A DNA stretch of 64,000 nucleotides from Reticulascus tulasneorum. Taxonomy: Eukaryota > Ascomycota > Sordariomycetes > Glomerellales > Reticulascaceae. This document shows, in pieces, positions 33,060-43,933 of the stretch. The stretch spans positions 2,170,001-2,234,000 of the forward strand of contig LSAX01000009.1 of the NCBI GenBank assembly GCA_001557505.1, given 5' to 3'. The first letter of the stretch is position 1. Every line of letters begins with the position of its first letter. The notes below the pieces were generated by a model. It saw nothing but the letters and a program-made list of their open reading frames with translations. It did no database searches and had not been told where the DNA came from. A program made the translations under genes and the position numbers.

Positions 33060-34842
33060 TCAAGCGATTGCAGCCTGAGCTGGTTCTACTGGTAGCCCCG
33101 ACCTTGAAGCCCCTGGGGTGCTAGGCGCAGGGGCAATCTCGGGATCAGGTATTTGGATGTCCAGCTGTCATATATGTCAGTCTTGCTTGTATTGGAGTAG
33201 GCGGCCCAAAAGCCGAACTTACTGTCATATAGCCCGTCCGTCGCAATGAGATGAGCTTGGGAGGAGTGGCATTTTCGTCAGAGCCTAGAGTCTTTTCCAT
33301 CTCCTTGTTCCACTGATCGATCCACATCTCCAGCTTCTTGAGGCGAGCTTTGATGCCGGTGAATCCCAGATCATCCCATATCCAACCGGTAACGAGTCCC
33401 AGCATACCATCGACAAGATTTCTCCAATTGTAGGGGTTGAAGATGGGAACCAGCTCGCCGTTCAGTTTCTCGATCACCCTGCGGAACTCCTGTTCCGACA
33501 AACCCGCAGGATCCAGAATCTCGGGGTACAGATTGGAAAACGTCGGGGCCAGATCGCCTTCAAGGAGCCAATCTCGCCGTATTCGTATTATTCGAGTGTT
33601 CGTGTATTCGAGAGAATCCACTGGCACATGCGGGTTGAGGTGAGGATAGCAAGGATGCTGAGGGCCCCACTCTTCGCCCACGTCAGGTTGCACTTCTTCT
33701 CCCATAATGGAGGAGTTTGACGAGGATATCGCCGAGCCAATGCCATCACCACCGGATACATTCGAGTGGCGAGGATCGAGAACATCAGGACCACGCTCGA
33801 GGTCCTTGGAATAGGACCTCGGCTGTTCCTCGTGCTCTGTGCCCATGATTGCTTTCCCTTTGCCCTTGTCAATCCTTCTCGGAGACTGAGTCTCACTGAG
33901 CTCCTGCTCGATGTCTGGTAATGAAGCCCGCTGCTCGAGCTTTCTCAAAGTGGCGGATCGGGTCTCTTCCCTGGACCGTTCGTCAACTGGACCAGCCTCG
34001 TCTGTGCCTGGCGGTGACGGATTGGCAGGTCGTTTCTCGTCGTACGAATGACGGAGGGATCGAGGGAGACTGATTCGGTGGTCGCTACTCCCACTTCGGT
34101 CGACTTGAAGGCTCGCACGAGTGGAACCTGAATGGCGAATCTGGCGCTGCTCAGGAAGCGATAGAAGAGGATAGTCGCCCGAGCCGCTGCCAACAGGGTT
34201 CGCCGGGTTGGTCGAGTGGTCAAGAGTCGGGTGCGAAAGGGGGACTGTAGGGGGTGGCGGCGTCGAAGGTCGTCGTTTACGGGGATTGGGGAGTCTCGGT
34301 GTGGAATTGGTAGGATTCCAGAGGCGGGCGGCGGAGAGGCGACGAAATCGTCGCTGGGTTGATTCTGCACGGTTCCGAAAGGGAGACTGCAGGAAGTATT
34401 CGTGGGGACCGGTAGGACGTCGCAGGAAATTATTTCTGGCCTGGGGGAAGTATGGTGCTGCGGCAGTGGAGGGGGCGGCGGCGGCTACTGGGGGTTCTGG
34501 AGTCGGCGTGGAAGCGCCGGGGTATTTTGGCTGCTGCGATAGCGTATGAAGCTGGATGTCAGCAGCGGCGGAGGCATCTATGGAGGGCGATTCAATTGAT
34601 TTCGAAGCTTTTCTTGCGTGTGAAGCCGTGGGGAAGACGAAAAGTCGCAGACGGCCGCCGGGACGGCCTCGCGATAGAGGTTGGAGACTGCGGCTGGTCG
34701 TCGTCCCAGGAGCAAAAGAGTTTGCAGCAACGCTTCCAACTTCCTCTTCGAGTTCGCCAGTGCCTTTTGCAGGATTGATTGGATTCCGACGCTCGAAAGC
34801 AAGGAGTGGAGGATCAGACGCCGGCTGGAGGAATGGTCCAAC
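33060..34842 (-). CDS. ERF4: ERF4/GCP16-family subunit of Ras palmitoyltransferase (5' exon not resolved)
   Basis: The last exon (33164-33060) joins the main exon (down to 33223) through a 58-nt intron, giving GYMTLDIQIPDPEIAP at the C-terminus. The ERF4 domain is clear: IIRIRRDWLLEGDLAPTFSN, LNGELVPIFNPYNWRNLVDG, LGLVTGWIWDDLG and KARLKKLEMWID. Partnered with the DHHC protein ERF2, this family palmitoylates Ras at the ER. The main frame is open from a TGA at 34845 to the intron, about 540 codons. Its N-terminal part is Pro/Ser-rich and includes GDYPLLSLPEQRQ and LPRSLRHSYDEKRP, which I take to be ERF4-like. The first in-frame ATG is only at 33846, so either an upstream exon supplies the start, initiation is non-AUG, or the extension is a leader. 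The 5' limit given is the open-frame limit. Confidence 0.8.
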
Positions 34843-37641
34843 TCAATTGTAAAGTTTGCGACAAATTTTGTGGAGACGACGCGTTGAGGGTTGCAGAGGT
34901 GGTAGGAGATGAGGATAGTGGTGAGTGGACGAGATGGCTGGACCCGAGGCGAAAATGTGGAAGGGCGAGAACTGCCGGCGCTGCTGCTGCTGCTGCTTGT
35001 GCAGGTGAAGAAGGTGCAGGTGCAGGTGCAGGCACAGGCGCATGCACTGGTGGTCCAGGCGGTGGTCCAGGCGGTCTTCCAGGTGGTTCCAGTGTTCGCG
35101 TAGGTGCTGTTCCTGCTGTTCGGCAGCTTATTAAGGGGAGTCGCCGAGAGTGGTTTAGCGGCTGTATCCCTGAGTCCCAGCATTCTGGAAACCCAGGCAA
35201 GCCAGTTGGGTGGGATATGGGGCTTCAGCCGGACTGGGGGTGTTAAAGAAGAAGGCTAGGAGCAAGTAAGATCGCCCTTGCTTGCTTGCCTGCGTGCCTT
35301 GCTGTTATCCTCGCTGCGTGATCTTGCCGGGCATTCCAGAAAGAATGAAACGGAGGTGGCGGCTTTTATCAGCCTGCTCACACTGTTTTCTCTTTTTGCT
35401 CTCTTTCTCTAGCCTGAACAGGACGAGAGAATAGTTCTTCGGAAGGGCGATGCGGAGGATTGTGCGGAATGGGAAAATGCTTGAGGTGGTGGTGCGAGGA
35501 AGTCGTTGGTCTAATATGAGTCTCCGAGGTCGTTCATTCGCAATGACCACCCTCAGCCATGTTACAGATTCGGCACTGTTCCTCAAAGACGACACAGCGC
35601 AGGAGCGTAAAATGGTAAGGTAATCAAGGAGGGGATCTCGAGGAAAAGGAACTCTGTCGATATATATGACGCGCGGAACGTCGGTGGGCTTCCTCGGATG
35701 GATCCAGCCTGTCCAGCGCCCGACGAGTAGGATCCTGCTAGGCGAGATGGCATGGTGCTTTAAATTGTCTATTTTTGATGGTGAAAAGGTTTTTTTTCTT
35801 ATTCTCCTTCAATCAACACTCCATGGATCCCAAGTGACGCACACTGCTCCGTGGCCCCAATTTCACCATCCTTGCCTTGGGCCCAGGACCCAGGGTCGAG
35901 GAACTGGGCACCTGCGCTCCTGGGCAGACTACATAACTGGAGCAGGTTCCCGATACCTGGGGGAGTAAAAATGGACGGCAGTCAAGCTGTCAAAATGGCT
36001 TGGCCGATCCTTGGTCGGTCACCAATGACTGGTCGACGACTTCGTGATCCGGAGAAATGGAATTGAAGATCAACACCATGTACACATGTCAAGTCATCAG
36101 CCCGCCCCCTCGTGAATCCATTTCTGCCGCCTTGCAGCAAAAGAGGCAAAAAGGAAACCCCAAGGCTGCCAGCTTTACATCCTGTTGCCACCAAGGTCCC
36201 GGGTGTTTTTGGCGGTGATCAAGCAATCATGGTCGCATTCGCTCAGTCTGTGCGCCCCTGTCGCATGAGCTTCCAAGGAATGAGAAAAGACACAACGACG
36301 GGCCGTGTATGAAGTATCATGGCAAACACGGCAAAAGATGGGCTGCTGAGACGGCACTGCCCCCCCCATTCTCCCCTTGCCGTGTGCCGGATTAGGCTTG
36401 AACATCTGCCATCAGACGAGCTGGATGAGGAGAAGAAGTCCTTTCCATCCTCTTTCTAGAAGATAGATGGACAGGCTGCGGCTCCGAGCATGTGGCACCC
36501 ACGGGTTAATAAATTACATTCTAATGGAAACCAGTGTGCTGGGGGTGCGGCTCACAGTTCATATGCTCAACATTCTATCCCCCCGCCGTGCCCACTTGGG
36601 AATTTATCCTCCTCCCTTTTTTTCCCTTCTTCATTTCCAGATCCATATCTAGCATCCCCGTCGGAGACTGCGTCTTATTCAGGAAATAGTGCTTGCCCAA
36701 TGAGAGAAAAGATCAAAGAGCAGAGAGGGTAGAGACGCCTGGATGCGTTAGTGGAGCAAGACAAAGCCGGCAACGAGGACCCCGGAAGCCGGTGGGAACG
36801 ATGCTCCGGGTCATTGATTCTGACATGACATGGGAGCTGCCGGATCTAGGATGAGAGCTCCTCATGCTGAGCTTATTATGCGCTGTAGCTTCTTAGCCTC
36901 GGCTTGATACAGAGCTGAACGGCGCTGCAGCAAGCAGCGGCCATACCCTACCATTGTGTAGGTTAATAGTCCGGCTGCTCAGGGACGAGGGGCGTATAGA
37001 ACAGTAAATGACATGTTTTGCTCCAGATTTATACGTCCATACTACACCGTTACTGCCGAGCAGAGCCTGCCCTACCTCAAGCCAATACTAATTAGCTGAT
37101 GGCGGTCGTAGAAAGGAGCTTTGAGCTTCGGTTTAGGTGGCATTCATTGGAAGAACCACCGCGTAATATTCGACCCTGCGCTCAGAATACATGACACCAG
37201 TCTGCCCACTATCCTCCCAGGTGTTGACATGGTTGGACTCTAAATTATAAGATCGACCTTTCAAACCCCAAAGAGAGGTCGAGGTTTCTGGTATGTCACG
37301 TCAGAAGATTGCGACCCAATAAGATGCGTACGACCTTTTTATCAATTTTTACAATGGTTCGTTCAGTTAACCAGCTGATATGAGAACCTCGGAGACAGCC
37401 GAAGGCTGGGCGGACCACGACGCTACGGGAGGGTGACGTCGTTGACGAACGCTTAATTACCCCAAATTGCGACTTAGATGAATCACTTGCATTCCACTCC
37501 GAATCGCCTCGTTGCCCTTGCTTCCACTCAACTCTCAAGCGTGAGCAGCAAGTCAATGTGTGCTCAAAACCCTGCGACTGCCCGTCCCTGCTCAGGACTC
37601 GCGGTTTACCACGACGTCAATTAGCACGCTGCCCAGCCACC
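34843..37641. other. Divergent intergenic region, including the unresolved ERF4 5' part
   Basis: From 34843 to about 35200 the minus strand has a proline/alanine-rich open frame (34814-35200, PPGRPPGPPPGPP, APVPAPAPAPSS) in a different frame from ERF4. It may belong to an ERF4 first exon, but no good splice donor was found. GCAGGT repeats at 35013-35040 and a CTG run at 34981-34996 cause these low-complexity frames. From 35300 to 37641 nothing coding was recognised; this is probably promoter and leader DNA of both flanking genes. Confidence 0.4.
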
Positions 37642-39156
37642 ATGTCCGACGACAACAGTGCACGCAGCCCCAGCACCCTGCTGGGCGCAAAGCCTGCAAA
37701 AGGCGCGTCAGGACCCGCGCCTATCCAGAATGCCCCGCCAGGCCATGCGTTTCGGCGAGCCGTGACGGTGGATGAAACAGCGCAGTTTCGACGACGGCCG
37801 CCGTTCAATCACTTGTCGACGGAGAACTCGTTCGAAGCCCCGAAGAGACGAGGCTCGACCTTCTCGGATTACAGCCTCTCGGAGGCGCGCGATTTGCTGA
37901 ACCCCAAGCCGGTGGGTGTTCAACCCGCGACACACGAGACCTCGAATTGGGCTTCCGTTCCGTTGGCTTTTGCCCTCTTGCCTGCTGTCGGGGGCATGCT
38001 GTTTAAGAATGGCAGCGCGATTGTAACGGACGTTATGCTCTTGGGCCTCGCGGCTGTCTTCCTCCACTGGTCTGTTACACAACCATGGTAAGAAGCATGT
38101 TCAAATTTATCTCCAACAGACCACACTCTGACACCCTGTAGGAACTGGTATCATTCAGCGCAAGGACTACGCGTGCAAGAGGAGATCAGCTCGGAAGCGA
38201 TTGTCGATGACGAGAGCGAGAATGAACACGCTGCGACCCCTACCAAGCTGGCAGCATCGGGTCTTGAAGATGTCCCAGAGGAAATTCCCACGACAGCTTC
38301 ACCGGCGGAGGGAAACACCACCAAGAGCAGGACCACGCACACAGATGATGCCCTGGCTGAGTTATACTTACACGAGGTCATGGCTCTGATATCATGCTTC
38401 CTGTTCCCGATCCTGGGGGCCTATCTTCTGCATGCAATCCGCACGCAGTTAAGTCGCCCTTCTGAAGGACTGGTCTCAAACTACAATCTTACGATCTTTC
38501 TGCTGGCTGCGGAACTACGACCGTTATCACACATGATCAAGCTTACTCAGTCTCGGACTCTGCATCTCCAGCGGGTTGTGCACCGCCTTCCAATGAAGGA
38601 GGGAATGGACGCGAATCAGGTGAACGTCTTGGTGGCAAGACTGGAGGCGCTCGAGGCACGACAGGCGATAGACACGTCGGCGATGAAACCCAATGGCAAC
38701 GCGGAGGACTCTTCGTCCAAGGGGAAACAACAAGAGACCGCTGTGGCGCGAGAGGTCCGTAACGCCATCCAGCCCGAACTGGACGCGCTGAACCGAGCCG
38801 TACGCCGATACGAGAAGAAGGCGACGCTTCTTGCTTTTCAGACAGAGTCACGATTCGGTGCCATTGATACAAGGCTAAACGATGCCATAGCCCTGGCCGC
38901 GGCGGCAGCGAAGAACAGTGCCGCCCAACCAAGTTTCGTCAACTGGCTGGCAGATTCCGCCATGTCCCTCGTGCTTTTCCCCGTGCGTGCGGCGGTTGGG
39001 TTGCTTCTGCTCCCTTTCACAACAGTCCTTGGTCTTGTCAAACGGCAGAACAAGTCGATGCCGGAGAAAAGCTCGAGGTCAAATCGCAGCGGAAAGTCAT
39101 CGGGCCAATCCCGAGCCGGCGGTGATCGCGTCCCCAGTCGAGTGTCGAAGAGGTGA
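37642..39156 (+). CDS. Multi-pass membrane protein of unknown function
   Basis: Exons 37642-38087 and 38142-39156 give 486 residues; the junction restores QPWNWYHSAQGLRV. I do not recognise the family. The N-terminal ~110 residues are polar and basic (FRRAVTVDETAQFRRRP). Two adjacent hydrophobic segments follow (SVPLAFALLPAVGGMLF, IVTDVMLLGLAAVFLHWSV), then an acidic linker, another helix (ALISCFLFPILGAYLLHAI), a possible re-entrant or helix near NLTIFLLAAELRPLSHMI, a coiled-coil (VNVLVARLEALEAR to YEKKATLLAF), and a final helix (MSLVLFPVRAAVGLLLLPF) before a basic Ser/Arg/Lys tail. Such an architecture suggests an endomembrane protein. An in-frame ATG at 37558 exists, but CCACCATGT at 37642 has the better context. 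Confidence 0.8.
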
Positions 39157-41012
39157 GATAAAAGAGGGTTTGCGACTGTCGGCCGCGCTTTGGGTCTCGG
39201 GTTAATACTTCAATATGCGCGTCGGTTGTGGCAAAAGTGGCATGGCAAGACAGGACGGCTTTTTAAGATACCAGGAACATGGCTCGGGGAAAACAACCAA
39301 TCCACAAACAGGACGGAATGGTGGCGTTGGTTTGGACTCGTGTAATGAGGTGCGGCAACTCTATTCGGACAGCATGGAAGTTTGCCGTGGATTCATAAGT
39401 GTTTAGTTTTCAATCAGACTTCGATACTAGCATGGCGCGTCTCGGTCGAGACGATGAACAGACGTGTGGTCTAACTTCGCTCATAAACGTATCACTCGAG
39501 TGCCTTGAAGCTTTCCATGAGTGATGCCATAGTTACAGCGATAAACCACCGAATAGCCTCTGCAGTCAACGCGGGTTCAGAGGACCTTGCAGAAACAAAT
39601 GCCGCTTCTCGGCACATTGCGTTCCTTTCCTTCTTCCTGGCTCGGCAAAAACCTCGCGCCTCAAACGGCGATCGGATGTGCGGGAAGCATAGTGCCTTGT
39701 GAAGATGAACCTAGGCGAAGCCGGATCTCCCACAGTCATCTGGCCGTCGCAAGCAGCCCTCTTCATCTCCAACGCAGTCCCCACACGAGCTTCTACGGGC
39801 CGTGATCTGGCCGACGCTTGTGCCGATATTCAGCCTCCAGCGTAGTCCGTAATTTCATCTGCGAGACACACTTGGGTAAGACATTCATCGATCCACCTCC
39901 CTAGCAGGATCGCCATGTGGGTCGCCAATTGCTGCTAGACCTGAATCTGAGTTGATGACTCTGGAGGAACGAGCGGGCAGGCGGGTCGCCGTTAGTCATA
40001 TGTACCCAGACATATATCTCGGTAGACAGCTGAAACAGCCGTTCTTAGGTTGAGCCCAAAGTCCCCATGATCCCCACGGGTGTCTGCGATATTGATGGCC
40101 CATCTCGGCGAGATAGCTCTTGCTTTTTGCCTCGCAAGTCACTGCGTTACTATGAGGCAATTCTCCGTATCTCACATCATGGTCCACGCCGACCATGGGA
40201 CGGATGATAGTGAATTCGGCGATGCCAGGGAGACATGGGGTTAAAGCTGTCACGTACAAGTGGAGATGCACGATGCGGTTCTGAAATTAGGCGAGTGTCG
40301 AACAGCCGCAATACAGGGGAAGAGCACAGGTCGAGGTGGAATCTCAGCGCCTGTAGGTGGCTGGCTATGTAGTGGGCGACATGGGCGGGGATTCGAGATC
40401 TGGAGTTTGTTCATGCAACAAACTCGACAAGAAGGGGAGCTATCGATCGACGTCGTCCCAAAAGAGGCCCTTGATGAGAGCCACATTTCATGCGAAGTAT
40501 GGACATCAGGCCACGCAACATCCATGCATGAACAGCTAACTCCCAACTCGTCGTCGAATATCGATTATTCCCCCCCCTGTACAGCCTCTATTTGGTATTT
40601 GGGAATAGGGAGCAACTGCACGTGGCGCAAAGGAAAGCGGCGTCATCGGGCTTCGCGAAATATTTAGTCTAGCGTCATCTGAACGCGTCGTTCTCGTCCA
40701 ACGCCGTGCTAGTTAGGACTCAAATACGCTCGCGTGGCGCAGTGTACCAGTCTAGTGAATGGGGACCCTTAATTTCGCCCGTTGAAAAGCTTTCATTCGA
40801 AGCATCTCATTGGATCCCATCGCACAGCCATTCGGAGCTCAGAATGGTCGAAGAGTAAGTAAGAAGTATCCTGGGGTAGAATATGGTATACGAATCCATA
40901 CTATTATTGGCAGCTGGGTTATCCCAAACCAAGCTGGAGAACGAGGATGAAGGCCATGAAAGCCAGCTTGAACGCGAGCAGGTCGTTTGGAAACGGGCCA
41001 GCCAGGGAGGAA

Positions 41013-41030
41013 GGCTGGCTGGCTGGCTGG
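41013..41030. repeat. (GGCT)4-5 microsatellite
   Basis: A short GGCT array in intergenic DNA; a similar TGGC array occurs at 62311-62329. Confidence 0.85.
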
Positions 41031-41696
41031 GCGGTTGGTGAGCTGTCCGATGCGCTGTCCATCTGCCTTGCTGCAAGTAAAACCTGCTGAAGAGAGGACA
41101 TCTGCGCGGCATGGCTGCATCCTACATACATCTGTCCGAAGCTACGTCGTAGGTGCAGTAACACCAGATATCGGGATGGACGGGGAGTGGTTAAGAGGAC
41201 TGTTTTCTCCGAGTCGATGCTACCTTGCCTCGTTTCCGTGGCACTACGTACGTTTCTGGAAGATTGGGTGGCACCAATTGGATGGCCAGGCCTGCCGATG
41301 CAGGTCTGGACGATGGTTTTGACGCCATGGAACAGTCAAATTTACCAAAGATGCAGTGTTTGCGCCGGACGTGGTTCGGTCATCACTCTTACTCTGGAAT
41401 AATTACGGATGTAGCTCGTCCTGTCTAGAGCTTGTTTCTCGTACCGGGGTCTATCGGTGTTCGAAAAAATTGGCCTCGAGTATTAACTAGCAAGGTGCTC
41501 GGCAGTTTTATTGTGTTGCAGTGATGATGATGGTATTGATGAGCTACTCAGTCAGCTGCTTGAAGCGACGAGGCGGAATAACAGGCAGAAAAGAAAAGGG
41601 ACGGCTCCAATATCTTCAGCCGTGTCTGCAGTGTAAAAGTTTGGCGGTCCTTGGCAAACAATATACTTCCTTGCGTTGCGTGGTAGCTAGCAATTC

Positions 41697-41712
41697 GATG
41701 ATGATGATGATG
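41697..41712. repeat. (GAT)5 microsatellite
   Basis: Five tandem GAT-type units in noncoding DNA. Confidence 0.8.
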
Positions 41713-43933
41713 GTGAAGGAAACACCAAGACGAAGATGAAGAACTGGATCCACACAGCCCACACACCAGGCCCGCAGGCGGCTGCAGGTGGTGGAAATTC
41801 CCCGTGAAGTACCAGGTGGGTGCAGTGCAGTGGGCAGGTGGTTGCACTCGGCTGTTGAGGTACCTTAGTTTCCGTGCTTCTCGAGCATTGTGTCACGGCG
41901 GAAGGCCACTAAGTTTAGCCACTGGGATTGGCGAGCGGAGCTAGCTTAGTACATAATTAGGTACCTAGTTAGCCATGAACTGGCCCGAGCCTTCTGTAGG
42001 GAAGCTACTACTAGGTGATTAAACGATAATTTACCTACGTAAACATTAGAGGAATATGCCTAGGGAACACTGCCGACTAGGGAGCCACAGGAGCCTCTGT
42101 AGGCCATTGTAATGACTGTTCACTACCCGTAGAAGGTATGGGCGGTGGAAGGACTTCTAGCCCGTACGCAGATGAACATCAAAGCCCTAAAAACCGAGTC
42201 ACACTGCACTGCTCAAAAAGGAAAAAGTCTACGAAATTACCCCTACCTAGGCTAGTCATCATCTTGCATCCAACAAACTCCCTCCCCACCCGACTCACCC
42301 GAGAATCAAACTCAATTCGACCTGCAGGCGTTGGCTAGTGGGTAGGTAGGTTTGCCTTTTCGACCGTCTTTCCTTGCTTCTTCCGACTCTCTGATCAGCT
42401 GCTGCGAAACACGAACAGCCACTTAGCTTTCTCGGACCGTGGGAGAGAAAGCAAGCATTGGATTGACCCCATCTCTGTTTTGGGATCCCAACTTCATGCT
42501 GCTGGGATCGAGCACCTAATCGAGGAACCTACAGGGCCCCTCCACTTGAGGCTGTGGGCCAAAAAGGGGGATCTGTCAAAATCGAAAGACAATGATTTCC
42601 ACATCGTCGTCGGCGGTCGGCTGTAACTTTTTCTTTTTGGGGCCACCACTCAGCGATCTATGAGGCGGAAACCCCGTGGGACACATCTTGTCAAGCAATG
42701 TCTCCCAGCCATGTCTTCCAATTTTGTCTTCCATGATGATGTGAACCAGCTTACCGGCCCCGGCCCTCCTGGTGCAAGCAGGCGAGCAAGCACCGCAGCA
42801 CCACGCAGAGCAGCAGAGCTCGAGGACCAATTGTCTTCGTGCCCCCCATTACCCCCCCATCCTGCAACCTTGTCTCGCCATGGCCCTGCCGAGTCGACGC
42901 TAAAGGGGATCGCAGCAGGGGTGCTTCCCTGTTCATGCAATTTAGGATGAACGCGCTTCAACTCCCGAGAGACGTCTGATGTCCTGCTCTCACTCGCTGG
43001 GCCGCCTGGTGCCATTCACGTAACGGCATCATCGCACCCCCCGTTGACTGGACCTCATGAAGCTCCAGGCATGGCCGGATGGCGTCCGTCCTCTTCGTAT
43101 GCAAGGCGTTTATCGAAATCCGCGCCAGAGACATGTACCTGGTCGATACAAACCGACATGTCGTAGGACCTCTCTGCTTCGTCGTTCGCTCGCCAGCTTG
43201 GCGGTACTCTTCTCCGGACTCTCTCTCCCAACTGTCTGGCTCTCTTCCTATCGCATCGGATGTGGCTTCCAGATCCCCCCAGCTAGCGGCTGCCCAAAGT
43301 AAGGGAAATTGACCCCAGAGCAAAGACAGATCTGATGCCCCCCCGCTCCTTCAGCATGGCCCATCAGCTCCTAGCTCGCTGGCTCCCATGCGTGCCGCCT
43401 TGGGAAGTCCCCTGCACTTCCATTACCCATATATCCTGCGTACCCCAGCATCCGGGACGGTCTCCAAACCGTCTGCTGGCTTCGTTGCCCGATGTATGAA
43501 CCCATACAAGAAGCTTGCTCTCTCCTCGCCTTATATGTCCAGCCCTTATAGTTTGATCTTCTTGTGGTCCCGGCAATCCTAGCAACTTCCAAGCTCTACT
43601 GCCTTATTCTACCCTGGTTCCTGTTGCTGCTCTTCTCCTCTCCTTCCAACGAACCTCTTCTGTCATCCACTACTCTCAGGTTCCTGCCGTCGTTCGGGAG
43701 CTCTGGCTGGCAGCTTGTATTCTTCCGCATAATCCTTTCATCTGCGTCCTCTGGTTTCCCCGGTAGACTGTCCCGAGTCCATACCGTTCTTCAACTTTCA
43801 CACCATCATCAACAAGACGGTGGAATTCTATCATGCTTAGAAAGACACCGCTCAACTGCAACCTCGCGTCGTAAGAGTCTTTGCAGCTTTGAACTTGGAG
43901 CCCCCCTTGGCTGTGTGTCTGGCCTGTGGAAGG

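Larger units (their letters stand above)
39157..43933. other. 4.8-kb intergenic region without recognisable genes
   Basis: No frame here carries a domain motif; the longest (40260-40667, 135 codons; 42650-43015) look random. Landmarks are a GGCT run (41013-41030), GATGAT repeats (41697-41712) and TACCTAGGTA-rich AT DNA (41945-42065). The last ~400 nt (43560-43930) are pyrimidine-rich and are probably promoter and leader of the gene starting at 43934. Confidence 0.5.

Noticed and set aside
34843..35043. ATG-started frame in the same phase as ERF4, ended by a TGA at 34845 (possible stop readthrough)
   Set aside because: The TGA is followed by GTT rather than a CTA-type readthrough context, and the 66-residue product is a low-complexity translation of the repeat, so readthrough is not supported by sequence alone.
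34578..35183. 201-codon minus-strand frame with Thr/Cys/Ser-rich runs upstream of ERF4
   Set aside because: The runs come from GCAGGT and CTG simple repeats and the frame differs from the ERF4 frame, which is the better supported one.
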